DNA of 16,067 nt from Competibacteraceae bacterium UBA2788 (GTDB lineage Bacteria > Pseudomonadota > Gammaproteobacteria > Competibacterales > Competibacteraceae). The translations under genes and the position numbers were made by a program. Location of the stretch: contig DEHY01000167.1 in the NCBI GenBank assembly GCA_002352185.1, forward strand, positions 11,725-27,791, given 5' to 3'. Under the pieces are notes generated by a model, which did no database searches, was not told the origin of the DNA, and was given only the letters and a program-made list of their open reading frames with translations. Below, in pieces: positions 1 to 8,060 of the stretch (positions are counted from its first letter, which is position 1; each line of letters opens with the position of its first letter).

Positions 1-118
1 GAGGATTATAGTACCGTCTGGGGGCTGGTAGCGGACCGCTGATTTTCGGAGGACGCGGTTACGTCCGCGCCAGAGATGGACGGCTTTGCAACGTAAACAT
101 GTGGAGGAGATTAGAGTC

Positions 119-910
119 ATGACCAGAACAGTAACCGTGAACATAATCGGGCTGGTGCAAAAAGACTACCGGATGATCCGTAATATCATGTCGTTAGCCA
201 GCAGCAAGGATCATATGTATCGGCTGGTGACTGATAGTCGGGAACAGGCCGATATCGTTATTGTCAACGCCGACGATGCGGCAGCAATGGCGTTCTGGAA
301 CGAATACCGGCACACCGTCCCGAACGCCAACGCCATTCTGGCTTCAGCAACGCCGCTGTTCGATTCCGACTCCCTGTTTATCAAGCGTCCCCTGATCGCC
401 GATCAACTGCACGCGGTACTCACTCTGGATTGCGCCTGGGCGCCGTCGCCCGATCAGCAAAAGCACGATGTCCTAAAAAAGAGCATTTTATTCAGATATT
501 TATCCACCACTCATCTGGAAAAAATCATGGCGCTGTCACAAACAGTGCTTCTGCCCTCCCAACATGTTGTGTTTACGCAGGGGGGGATCGGCGAAGAGAT
601 GTGGGTGATATTAACCGGGCGGTTGAAAATCAGCGTAACCCGTCAGGATGGGTCGGAAATCGTACTCGGCATACTGGGGCCGGGCGAGATTTTCGGTGAA
701 ATCGCCATGCTCGATGGACGGGCACGCTCGGCCAGCGCCATCACGCTGACACCCTGCGAATTGCTTGGAATTCACCGCAAGGACTTCATGCCGTTCCTGG
801 AGCAGAATCCCAAGGCGGCGGTTGATTTAATTACGGTGCTGGCTTTGCGGCTGCGGCTCAATACCGAACAGTTGGTTGAACTCATCGCCGAACACGAAGC
901 GCCGCGCTAA
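119..910 (+). CDS. Cyclic nucleotide-binding domain protein with receiver-like N-terminus
   Basis: 263 residues. The C-terminal half (about 120-255) is a Crp-type cyclic-nucleotide-binding domain. Its phosphate-binding cassette is visible as [16 protein letters not shown] at residues 192-207, with the expected Gly-Glu pair and the Arg-Ser-Ala that contacts the cyclic phosphate. The N-terminal 105 residues read like a CheY-type receiver fold (strand IVIVNADD around 46-53, switch-like strand NAILASAT around 71-78, IKRP at 88-91), but the acidic pocket looks incomplete, so phosphorylation is uncertain. The protein ends soon after the cNMP domain and has no helix-turn-helix, so it is not a classical Crp/Fnr transcription factor. 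It more likely acts through protein contacts. I chose ATG 119 rather than ATG 86 because GGAGGAG lies 9 bases upstream of it. It precedes thrH by 166 bp and is probably its own unit. Family call is firm; ligand and partner are unknown. Confidence 0.85.
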   Translation: MTRTVTVNIIGLVQKDYRMIRNIMSLASSKDHMYRLVTDSREQADIVIVNADDAAAMAFWNEYRHTVPNANAILASATPLFDSDSLFIKRPLIADQLHAVLTLDCAWAPSPDQQKHDVLKKSILFRYLSTTHLEKIMALSQTVLLPSQHVVFTQGGIGEEMWVILTGRLKISVTRQDGSEIVLGILGPGEIFGEIAMLDGRARSASAITLTPCELLGIHRKDFMPFLEQNPKAAVDLITVLALRLRLNTEQLVELIAEHEAPR

Positions 911-989
911 GGGTGATGACGGGGTCCGTCGCCGACGCGGCGGCTCTTGCGGTCATGACAGCAAACCGGTTAGCGTTACTTTCTACAAT

Positions 990-1017
990 AACCATTCGCC
1001 TTTAACCATTCGCCTTT
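990..1017. repeat. Tandem 14-bp direct repeat upstream of thrH
   Basis: Two exact head-to-tail copies of AACCATTCGCCTTT (990-1003 and 1004-1017) lie 60 bases before the thrH start codon. A TACAAT hexamer at 984-989 resembles a sigma-70 -10 box, but no convincing -35 box stands 16-18 bp upstream of it. The repeat could be an operator or simply a slippage duplication; sequence alone does not decide. Confidence 0.6.
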
Positions 1018-1076
1018 ATTTCGACCGTGTCGATTCCGCCACGGCAGCGCGGATGACAGCCAACAGGGGTACTCTC

Positions 1077-1685
1077 ATGGAACTCGCTTGCCTGGACCTG
1101 GAAGGGGTACTGGTTCCGGAAATCTGGATTAATGTCGCCGAACGCACCGGCATTGAAGCACTGCGGCTGACCACCCGCGACATTCCCGATTACGATCAAT
1201 TGATGCGGCAGCGGCTGGCTCTGCTGGATCAGCACGGACTGAAACTTTCCGACATCCAGCGGGTGATCGCCGGCATGGGGCCAATGGACGGAGCGCACGA
1301 GTTTCTGGACTGGCTGCGCGAGCGGTTCCAGGTGGTGATCCTGTCAGACACTTATTACGAATTCGCTATGCCGTTGATGCGGCAGCTCGGCTGGCCGGCG
1401 CTGTTCTGTCACCGGCTGGAGGTGGTGGAGGATCGGGTCGTCAACTACACCCTGCGGCAGGCCGATTCCAAGCGCCAGGCGGTGAGGGCGTTTCACAGTC
1501 TCCATTTCCGGGTGATCGCCGCCGGCGATTCTTACAACGATACCGCGATGCTGGCCGAAGCCGAAGCCGGCATCCTGTTCCGCCCGCCGCAGAACGTGAT
1601 TGACGAATTCCCGCAATTCCCGGTCACGCGGACCTTCGACGAGATGGGCGAGGCGTTCCGCAAAGCCAGCATCCGCACTCTTTAG
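1077..1685 (+). CDS. thrH: ThrH, phosphoserine phosphatase / phosphoserine:homoserine phosphotransferase
   Basis: 202 residues, the usual length of ThrH, and close to the Pseudomonas protein over its whole length. It is a cytoplasmic HAD-superfamily enzyme. In the family it dephosphorylates phosphoserine (serine synthesis) and can pass the phosphate to homoserine, linking serine and threonine pathways. Visible motifs: motif I LDLEGVL with nucleophile Asp7 and Glu9 in the second position, as is typical of ThrH; motif II VVILSD with Ser90; motif III lysine Lys132 in DSKRQAV; motif [11 protein letters not shown] with Asp151 and Asp155. The start at ATG 1077 has AGGGG about 7 bases upstream. An upstream in-frame ATG at 876 would overlap the preceding gene and add non-family sequence. 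The following gene begins 10 bases after this stop and is probably translationally coupled. Confidence 0.96.
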   Translation: MELACLDLEGVLVPEIWINVAERTGIEALRLTTRDIPDYDQLMRQRLALLDQHGLKLSDIQRVIAGMGPMDGAHEFLDWLRERFQVVILSDTYYEFAMPLMRQLGWPALFCHRLEVVEDRVVNYTLRQADSKRQAVRAFHSLHFRVIAAGDSYNDTAMLAEAEAGILFRPPQNVIDEFPQFPVTRTFDEMGEAFRKASIRTL

Positions 1686-1695
1686 GAAACCTCTG

Positions 1696-2496
1696 TTGCG
1701 CTCCCGTTCCGTATCCCTGCTCGGTCACGCCGATCCGCCGCCCTTCACCCTCTTCAATCCGAACGGCCAGGCCCCCGTAGTGCTGGTCTGCGACCACGCC
1801 AGCAACGCCATTCCCGCCCGGCTGAAGCAGCTTGGACTGGGTTCAGCGGAACTGGCCCAGCATATCGCCTGGGATATTGGCGCCGCTGGTTTGGTCCGGT
1901 TGCTGGCGGCGCGGCTGGATGCGCCGGCGGTGCTGGCCGGTTATTCGCGGCTGGTGATTGACTGCAATCGCTCTCCTGGCGATCCCACTTCCATCGCCGG
2001 GATCAGCGATGGCATCGTCATCCCCGGCAACCGCGACCTCGACGACGCTCACGCCGACGCCCGGCTCAACCAGGTGTTCTGGCCCTACCACCACGCCATC
2101 ACTCAAACGCTGGCCCACCGCTGGCGGCATGATCAAGGTCATGCGCCGGCGCTGATCGCCCTGCACAGTTTCACGCCAGTGATGAACGGCTTTCGACGAC
2201 CCTGGCATCTTGGGGTGTTGTGGAACCGCGATCCTCGCCTGGCCGAACCGCTGCTGGCGCAATTTCGGGCTGATCCGACGTTATGCGTCGGCGACAACCA
2301 ACCGTATTCGGGGCGGGAGGTCGGTTTCACCATGGATACCCACGGCGCGGCGGCGGGATTGCCGCATGTGGAACTGGAAGTCCGGCAGGATTTGATCGCT
2401 GATGCCGCCGGCGGCGAGCGTTGGGCGGGAGTGGTGGGCGATGCGCTGGAGGCGGTGCTGCGGGATCAATCGCTGTTCCAGATGCGGCATTACTGA
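1696..2496 (+). CDS. N-formylglutamate amidohydrolase family protein (PF05013)
   Basis: 266 residues. Family motifs are all present: VCDHASN (31-37), HIAWDIGA (56-63), YSRLVIDCNRSP (83-94), ISDGIVIPGN (103-112), ALHSFTPVMNG (155-165), LGVLWNRD (172-179) and GFTMDTHGAAAGLPHVELE (210-228). The His and Glu residues in these blocks form the metal-dependent deformylase/amidohydrolase site known in the family. The best-studied member (HutG type) hydrolyses N-formylglutamate in histidine breakdown, but no hut genes are nearby, so the true substrate is uncertain. No ATG gives a sensible start: ATG 1600 lies inside thrH. TTG 1696 is preceded by AGGAAA at 1684-1689, overlapping the thrH stop, so I take TTG as the start. 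It probably forms a two-gene operon with thrH. Confidence 0.88.
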   Translation: MRSRSVSLLGHADPPPFTLFNPNGQAPVVLVCDHASNAIPARLKQLGLGSAELAQHIAWDIGAAGLVRLLAARLDAPAVLAGYSRLVIDCNRSPGDPTSIAGISDGIVIPGNRDLDDAHADARLNQVFWPYHHAITQTLAHRWRHDQGHAPALIALHSFTPVMNGFRRPWHLGVLWNRDPRLAEPLLAQFRADPTLCVGDNQPYSGREVGFTMDTHGAAAGLPHVELEVRQDLIADAAGGERWAGVVGDALEAVLRDQSLFQMRHY

Positions 2497-2523
2497 ATCA
2501 GGATTTATTGCGTAGACCATAGG

Positions 2524-2535
2524 CGCTCATGAGCG
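2524..2535. repeat. 12-bp perfect palindrome abutting the IS left end
   Basis: CGCTCATGAGCG is a perfect palindrome one base outside the left end of the insertion sequence. It lies 27 bases after the stop of the amidohydrolase gene. It may be the remnant of a terminator stem or an insertion target; no T-run follows it now. Confidence 0.4.
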
Positions 2536-2589
2536 GTGGCCCCGGTTTGTTGGACAGGATTTTACCGGGCTTAAGTGGGTTTCTGCGGT

Positions 2590-3417
2590 TTAGGCTGCCT
2601 GCTGGATAGGCAGCGAATCGAAGTACACGCTATCGGGGGTTTTGCCGTCAAGCGAGGAATGTGGGCGCCGTTCATTGTAAAACTTGAAATAGCTTTGCAA
2701 GCCTTGCCGTGCCTGGGCGACCGAATCGTAGGCGTGCAAGTAGACCTCCTCGTATTTCACGCTTTTCCAGAGCCGCTCGACCAACACGTTGTCGACCCAG
2801 CGGCCCTTGCCGTCCATGCTCACCTGGATGCCATGCCCTTGGATCAGACCGACGAACTCCGCGCTGGTGAACTGGCTGCCTTGGTCGGTGTTGAAGATCC
2901 CCGGCGTGCCATGGCGGTGGACGGCCTCCTCGACGGCTTCAATGCAGAAGTCGGTTGTCATGCTGTTGGACAGCCGCCAGGACAGTACCCGCCGGATCGC
3001 CCAGTCGAGTACCGCAGCCAGGTAGACGAAGCCTTTGCGCATCGGGATGTAGGTAATGTCCATGGCCCACACAGGGTTCGCCCGACGGATGTCCAAGCCT
3101 CGCAGTAGGTACGGAAAAACGGGATTGCCGGGCTGCTCGCGGCTGGTGTTCGGACGCCGGTACAGCGCTTCGATGCCCATCTTCTTCATCAACGTCGACA
3201 CATGACGGCGGCCAACGGGGACGCCCTCCAAGCCCAAGAAGTCTCGGAGCATCCGCGCTCCCGCAAATGGGTGGTTGAGGTGCAACTCGTCGATCCGCCG
3301 CATCAGCGCCAGATCACCCTCGGAGACCGGCTGCGGGACATAGTAGACCGACGAGCGCGACAGATTCAGTAATTCGCACTGGCGCGCCACAGGGAGTTTA
3401 TCGGATCGGTCGATCAT
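2590..3417 (-). CDS. IS3-family transposase OrfB (DDE catalytic subunit)
   Basis: 275 residues with the rve/retroviral-integrase-type catalytic core. The three acidic residues are visible: Asp120 in WAMDITYIP, Asp178 in FNTDQGSQFTS and Glu214 in NVLVERLWKSVKYEEVY. The 35 residues between the last two give the DD(35)E spacing of IS3 enzymes, and Lys/Arg residues follow the Glu as expected. The N-terminal 100 residues carry the HTH_21-like region (PFAGARMLRDFL, RRHVSTLMKKMGI). The start overlaps the orfA stop as ATGA, and orfB is in the -1 frame relative to orfA, so it is probably made both by reinitiation and as an OrfAB fusion. No frameshift or stop interrupts it, so the copy may be active. 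Confidence 0.95.
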   Translation of the reverse strand: MIDRSDKLPVARQCELLNLSRSSVYYVPQPVSEGDLALMRRIDELHLNHPFAGARMLRDFLGLEGVPVGRRHVSTLMKKMGIEALYRRPNTSREQPGNPVFPYLLRGLDIRRANPVWAMDITYIPMRKGFVYLAAVLDWAIRRVLSWRLSNSMTTDFCIEAVEEAVHRHGTPGIFNTDQGSQFTSAEFVGLIQGHGIQVSMDGKGRWVDNVLVERLWKSVKYEEVYLHAYDSVAQARQGLQSYFKFYNERRPHSSLDGKTPDSVYFDSLPIQQAA

Positions 3418-3719
3418 CGTTTCGCGCTCGCATCGCCGATGCGACCGAGCGCAGTTGCCAAAAAATCATTCTCCATCGCCAACTGGCCGATCTTGGCATG
3501 GAGTTCCTTCACGTCCGGCCCGGTGGATTCGCTCCGCTCTGCCGCCGTAGCGAACACATCGCTGGCCCGTTCTTGGAGTTGGCTCTTCCATTGGGTGATC
3601 TGGTTGGCATGAACTTCAAACTGTTCCGCCAATTCCGCCAGGGTCTTGTCGCCCTTGAGCGCCGCCAAGGCCACCTTGGCCTTGAAGACTGCCGAGTGGT
3701 TTCTTCTCGTTCTTTTCAT
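3414..3719 (-). CDS. IS3-family transposase OrfA (DNA-binding subunit)
   Basis: 101 residues. The N-terminus (about 5-50) is the HTH_8/InsE-type helix-turn-helix that recognises the IS ends (FKAKVALAALKGDKTLAELAEQF, with ANQITQWKSQL as the second part). A leucine-heptad segment near 70-90 fits the dimerising coiled coil. The start at 3719 has GGAGA 6 bases upstream. The longer in-frame ATG at 3758 would add residues not typical of the family. A T TTT TTG heptamer in the correct phase lies at 3465-3459 near the 3' end (see findings). Confidence 0.9.
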   Translation of the reverse strand: MKRTRRNHSAVFKAKVALAALKGDKTLAELAEQFEVHANQITQWKSQLQERASDVFATAAERSESTGPDVKELHAKIGQLAMENDFLATALGRIGDASAKR

Positions 3720-3845
3720 CTCTGTTCTCCGGTATCGGCCCAGCAAAGGGCTGGTCATCAGAACAGAAACTTCTCTTAAGCGGGTGTCCTATTTTCCGGG
3801 GCCAGCTCTGTCATCCTGGTTCTCCCGGTGTCATCAACCCGCGCA

Positions 3846-3871
3846 TAAAAAAGCCCGCCTTGCGGCGGGCT
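3846..3871 (-). terminator. Rho-independent terminator of the pil operon
   Basis: Read on the minus strand, AGCCCGCC, loop GCAA, GGCGGGCT form an 8-bp GC-rich stem with a tetraloop, followed directly by a T6 run (3852-3847). It lies 37 bases past the stop of the Ig-like protein gene and closes the pilM-to-Ig operon. It also insulates the pil operon from the insertion sequence. Confidence 0.92.
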
Positions 3872-3907
3872 GTAGACGTTGTAAGGCAACCGACTACGCA
3901 TTAACCA

Positions 3908-6900
3908 TCAGGGGCAGGTAGGAACAGCCTCATCCCCAAACGGACTCGGATTACCCGCAGGGCCTGAATCGCTATCCTTATCGGTGTACAGGATGGGCAA
4001 CCGGAAAGTAGCCAGATCAGTTGCTTCGCTGCCCGAAACCTTGGCCCTCGCCGTCAACTCCACATCAACCCATTCTGCATATTGCTTGGAATAAATCACC
4101 TTGAACGCCACGGACCCGTCGTCGCCCGTCACCACCGTTGACGGCGTCACCGTAGCGACATTGCCAGGATTGAGTACGTTGTCGCCCTTAGGGAAAGTAT
4201 AACTTGTTGATTTATCCTCGCCCGGGTCGAGAATGCCATTGCGGTTGGCGTCCTCATTGCCATAACCAGTAGTTGGGCTGACTATTTTCTGGGTCCATTT
4301 CGGCTTGCTGAGTGTGTTGAAGCAGTAATGGCCGATGAAAAAGCGTGCAGGCCAGAAGATCAACTCCACCGTCGCGCCCTTGATCGGGCGTCCCGCCGCA
4401 TCGGTCACCAGCACATTGTACGGAAATGCGTACTGCGTTGGACTCAACTCCTCAATCTTGTTCCCGGTTCCCAGCTTGATGAACAACTGCTTTTTGGCGA
4501 CCGTGAATGCAACCAGACAGGTGTTGACCGGCAGCGGACTCGGAATCAAATTCTGAATCGTTGAGGCCGGCGCAGCGCTTGGAGCCGTGCAACTAAAGCC
4601 GGGAACCGCCGCACCCGCCACCGTCGCCAGTACCGCCACTCCATTCTGGGCGCTGGACGCTGCGCTGGAGGTATAAACCGACTGTGCATCTCCCAGCAGG
4701 GTGGTAATCGCCGAACTGGGTGCAAGCGCGCCGCCAGTCACATCAATCAGCGTGAAGTTGACGGTCTGGTTGGCGACCAGATTATTGTTGCCATCACGCA
4801 GAACAACGCTGATCGTACTCTGCTCGCCGGTACTGCCCGCCGGATTGGTGCCAATGACCGCCGGCGTCGCCTGAATGGTCATCCGGCTTGGTGTGGTCGC
4901 GATAAACTGAACCTGCGTCTGGGCAACGAGGGCGGGAGTAGTCTGCGTCGCAGCCGTAACCACGGATGGGCCTGCGTTACCCGCCCTGACCGTGACCGTG
5001 GCCGTGCCGTTAACCACGTTAACCGTTTGAGTGCTGGTCCCGGTTGCCGTGAACACGCCACGAGTGAGCGTCAACGTAACCGGACCCGCCTGGGGCACGC
5101 CTGCTTTCAACCACTGCACCGTCACCGGGAAATCCGTGTTCAGATTGACCTGCGGTGGACCCTGGTTCGGATCTGGCGCTGTGAACGCGAACTGGTCGGC
5201 TGAGATCGTCACGGTCTTCTGGGCCGGCGTCGTCACCCCGGCCCCGGTGACTGTAACAGTGACCGCTCCTGGCTGGCTGACATCAACGGTCACTGTGGCT
5301 TGACCGTTGAACCCAGTCGTCACACTGGCCGGACTCACCCGCCCCGCAGGCGTCGAACTGACGGTCAGCGGCTGGTTAGCCAGTGGATTGCCGTCCGAAT
5401 CAGCCAGTTTCAGCGTCAGCACCGGCGGCGGATTTTGATTCAAAATTGCGGTGTCAGGCCCCGTAATCTGGATTCCCGTGCCCGCTACCTGCACCCACGT
5501 TACCGGCGTTGACGTCACTCCATCCGAGACTGCGACCATGCCAATACAACGCAGGGTAGGATCGCTGCCCGTGGTCAGCTCCGCCTTGACCGTTCCAGAG
5601 GCATCGGTGACAGCGGGCGTCTTGTCAGCATCGCTGCGAGGTATGAACCGCAACTGATACGATGTGCTGTTGCAATTTTCCGGCGCCGGCGGACTGGACG
5701 CCGCCATCGGAATAATATCCACGGTCTTGCCCGCAATGATCACATTGTTGCTATCGCGAACCGTGGCCGTCAGCGTGACGGGTGGCGTGCCGGACGAATT
5801 CAGTTGCGGGCTGCTGGTCTTCAAGGTGACCGAAGCCGTGGCTGGACCGCCGCTGTCGCCACCGCCTTTTGCCACCACCACCAATGCCAGATTGACCAGA
5901 CTGGTGGCGCCGGCGCCATCCGTCACCTTCACAACGAAGTTGGATGTTCCTGACGCGTTTGGCGTACCCGAAAGCACTCCCGTACTTGGATCCAGGCTGA
6001 GTCCCCCAGGCAAGGCCCCACTCAGGATCGACCATGTATAAGGTTTCTTGCCGCCTGTCGCCTCCAGCAATGCAGTGTAGAAGGTGCCAGCGGTCGCGCC
6101 CGGCAAGGTGGTCGTCGAAATCTTCAGGGAGTCCGTTGTAGTATCGTCATCCGGCTTGTCCGTCGGCTTCGGCACAGTGAATTTCAGCGTATAGCTGGCG
6201 GCGCCGTTCAGCAGCTTGAATGGAATGCTGAACGCTCCCGCACCGGTGAAATTGACCGTCGCCGCCAACACGCCTTTATCGTCAGTTTTGCCAAATCTGC
6301 CTTCGGCTGGGCTGAAGGCCACCGAGAACAATCCGCCTTCCGGCACCGTGCCATCACCCAAGGTAATCAGCACACCAGCCAGCGGCGAGAAATTATCATC
6401 GACCAACTGCATGGTGACATTACACACCGCAGTCGGCGGCGTCGGCGGATCGCCCTTATTGGAACCCACACTGGTCACCTGGCAGGTCGCAACGCCATCA
6501 ATCTTGCCCTCACCCGGTGCCTTGATCGTGATCTTCACCGCCGAGGCCGCCGGAATGTTGTCAGCAATGAAGCTGAGTACGATATCCTTGCTGCCTGGCG
6601 GCTGACCGCTGCTCTGAATCGTCACCGTCGCGCATCCATCGCCACCCGTCAGCACCTGGCCCTGCTTGCCTTCAATATCGTTCACCTTGACCTTGGCAAC
6701 GCCCGCCGTACTCATGTCATAGCGGATTGCAGTCGCCGCCAGCGGCGTAAAGTTGGGATCCTTCAGACAGAGCTTGACCGGCGTGGTGGTGTTCGGCCCC
6801 AGTTCAGTCGCGGAGGCGGTCAACACCCAGTCGGCGCCGTTGGTCACCCCCAGGTACACCGATTTGCAGTTAGCACCGTTGATATCGCAGGTATTCAACA

Positions 6901-8023
6901 TCCCGCAGTAGACGTAGTCGTCGGTGCACGCCATCAGAATTGCAGTTTGACCTATCCGCGTTACTGGATAGGTCAGAACCGTGCTGGCAACACCGGTCAG
7001 ATCGGTAAATGACGGCGACAGGATCGTGGCGTTTTCGGCGTGACCGATCACGTAGGGAATCGCAGTGCGACTGTCCGGCCCAAACGGCTTGCTGGACTGG
7101 ATGGTCAGGCTATCTTCGCCGATCACTGCCTGCACGGTGCGGTACTGACCTCCATTCAGCACCAGCCGATCGAGCGGGCGCACGTCTTTGGTCAGGAACT
7201 GGCCGCCGGGCGCGCTGAAATTCAGGCCGTTTTCCTGCGGATCGCCGTTATTGCCCGCGATAAAAAATGCGCCGGGATTGGCCGGATAGCCGGTGATCGG
7301 CCCATCAATCAGGAAGAAGTTGATTTTCGTATTGGGATTGGTCGGTCTGCCGTTGGCGTCATTGACCACTACGCTGACCACGCGGCTGTAAGCGCCATTC
7401 TGGATCGGCGGAGTGCCGAAGCGCGATTGCCCCGCGAACACTGCGTTGACATACGGCCCGGTGAACGTTATCGAATTCGCTGGTCGCGCTTCCGCGACGA
7501 CGGTGATTTGCACGCTGGCGCTGACGACTTGCTTAGTGTTGGGATCTTGCACAGAGGCAATGATCGTGGCCGTGCCCGTCTGCGTCTCTGTAGTAAAATG
7601 GCCGGTAACGATACCAGAAGTTTTTTCGAAAGTTAGCCGCCGGTATGCCTTGGGTGAACCATTTTCATTCTCATGCGCAGAATCACCGTCAAGATACAAC
7701 AACGAACCAATTGCCACTTCCGGCAGATCGATGGCAACGCTCTCTGCGGGGAACAGCCTTCCGTCTTGCTTGACGACAACGGTAATAGTATTGGTGTAGG
7801 GCAACGAGGGATCGACCGAATTGCCCGCCAGATTAGCCTGTAAATTGGTCTTATCAGCGCTGATTTCAACCGTAATCAGCGGCCGACCGGTAAACCCACC
7901 GCTACCGCCGCCTGGACTGGTAAATCCGGCGGCCAATACATCGCCGCTCCCCCAACCGACCAGCATCAAGGCCAGCAGCAATAACCCGGCAAACCCTTCC
8001 AACCTGTCCAGCAACACGCGCAT
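3908..8023 (-). CDS. Large secreted protein with multiple Ig-like domains, last gene of the pil operon
   Basis: 1371 residues. A signal peptide is clear: charged N-terminus, hydrophobic stretch LLLLALMLVGW near 14-24, likely cleavage near Ala31/Ala32, then a Gly/Ser-rich linker. The rest is beta-rich, Thr/Val/Pro-rich sequence in repeated modules. Invasin/Big_1-like repeats are marked by patterns such as VNDANGRPTNPNT, VDDNFSPLAGV, LADSDGNPLANQPLTV, LRDGNNNLVANQTV and VTDAAGRPIKGATVELIF. One He_PIG-like putative Ig module lies at about 635-718 (PYTWSILSGALPGGLSLD, GVLSGTP). A Cys cluster (366, 373, 379, 386) could form disulphides. Near the C-terminus DANRNGILDPGE (1258-1269) matches an EF-hand calcium loop. 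No sortase motif, autotransporter barrel or membrane anchor is seen. I start at 8023 because GGGGAG lies 7 bases upstream; the longer reading frame to 8083 would overlap pilQ. The start is 37 bp after pilQ, so it is co-transcribed. Role inferred: pilus-linked surface or secreted adhesin. No substrate can be read from sequence. Confidence 0.85.
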   Translation of the reverse strand: MRVLLDRLEGFAGLLLLALMLVGWGSGDVLAAGFTSPGGGSGGFTGRPLITVEISADKTNLQANLAGNSVDPSLPYTNTITVVVKQDGRLFPAESVAIDLPEVAIGSLLYLDGDSAHENENGSPKAYRRLTFEKTSGIVTGHFTTETQTGTATIIASVQDPNTKQVVSASVQITVVAEARPANSITFTGPYVNAVFAGQSRFGTPPIQNGAYSRVVSVVVNDANGRPTNPNTKINFFLIDGPITGYPANPGAFFIAGNNGDPQENGLNFSAPGGQFLTKDVRPLDRLVLNGGQYRTVQAVIGEDSLTIQSSKPFGPDSRTAIPYVIGHAENATILSPSFTDLTGVASTVLTYPVTRIGQTAILMACTDDYVYCGMLNTCDINGANCKSVYLGVTNGADWVLTASATELGPNTTTPVKLCLKDPNFTPLAATAIRYDMSTAGVAKVKVNDIEGKQGQVLTGGDGCATVTIQSSGQPPGSKDIVLSFIADNIPAASAVKITIKAPGEGKIDGVATCQVTSVGSNKGDPPTPPTAVCNVTMQLVDDNFSPLAGVLITLGDGTVPEGGLFSVAFSPAEGRFGKTDDKGVLAATVNFTGAGAFSIPFKLLNGAASYTLKFTVPKPTDKPDDDTTTDSLKISTTTLPGATAGTFYTALLEATGGKKPYTWSILSGALPGGLSLDPSTGVLSGTPNASGTSNFVVKVTDGAGATSLVNLALVVVAKGGGDSGGPATASVTLKTSSPQLNSSGTPPVTLTATVRDSNNVIIAGKTVDIIPMAASSPPAPENCNSTSYQLRFIPRSDADKTPAVTDASGTVKAELTTGSDPTLRCIGMVAVSDGVTSTPVTWVQVAGTGIQITGPDTAILNQNPPPVLTLKLADSDGNPLANQPLTVSSTPAGRVSPASVTTGFNGQATVTVDVSQPGAVTVTVTGAGVTTPAQKTVTISADQFAFTAPDPNQGPPQVNLNTDFPVTVQWLKAGVPQAGPVTLTLTRGVFTATGTSTQTVNVVNGTATVTVRAGNAGPSVVTAATQTTPALVAQTQVQFIATTPSRMTIQATPAVIGTNPAGSTGEQSTISVVLRDGNNNLVANQTVNFTLIDVTGGALAPSSAITTLLGDAQSVYTSSAASSAQNGVAVLATVAGAAVPGFSCTAPSAAPASTIQNLIPSPLPVNTCLVAFTVAKKQLFIKLGTGNKIEELSPTQYAFPYNVLVTDAAGRPIKGATVELIFWPARFFIGHYCFNTLSKPKWTQKIVSPTTGYGNEDANRNGILDPGEDKSTSYTFPKGDNVLNPGNVATVTPSTVVTGDDGSVAFKVIYSKQYAEWVDVELTARAKVSGSEATDLATFRLPILYTDKDSDSGPAGNPSPFGDEAVPTCP

Positions 8024-8060
8024 GGCTCTACTCCCCGCGACAATGTGTTTCTTGAAATGT

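Larger units (their letters stand above)
2537..3804 (-). mobile_element. IS3-family insertion sequence, 1268 bp, apparently intact
   Basis: The element carries two overlapping minus-strand genes (orfA, orfB). Its imperfect terminal inverted repeats align as TGGCCCCGG, six unmatched bases, then GGACA at both ends (left 2537-2556; right 3785-3804 read on the minus strand). A CTTAAG hexamer sits just inside both repeats. Size, two-gene layout and DD(35)E spacing are all standard for IS3. Comparing the immediate flanks (left ...GAGCGG, right GCTCTG...) I find no 3-4 bp direct target duplication. The element lies in the gap between convergent genes and disrupts none. Exact ISfinder name not assigned. 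Confidence 0.9.

Noticed and set aside
1..42. Open frame from the window edge ending in a stop at 40-42, possibly the tail of an upstream gene
   Set aside because: Only 13 codons are visible and no family can be recognised; too little to support a feature.
2575..3108. 177-codon plus-strand open frame inside the insertion sequence
   Set aside because: Antisense to the transposase orfB, which is fully supported by its DD(35)E residues.
5000..5500. Possible CRISPR or DNA-level repeat array suggested by repetitive Thr/Val coding sequence
   Set aside because: Repetition is at the level of Ig-like protein modules; DNA copies are divergent and unevenly spaced.
3908..8023. Ig-like protein as a PilY1 homologue or an autotransporter
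   Set aside because: No beta-propeller/PilY1 C-terminal pattern and no autotransporter barrel or sortase motif; only the calcium-loop idea is shared.
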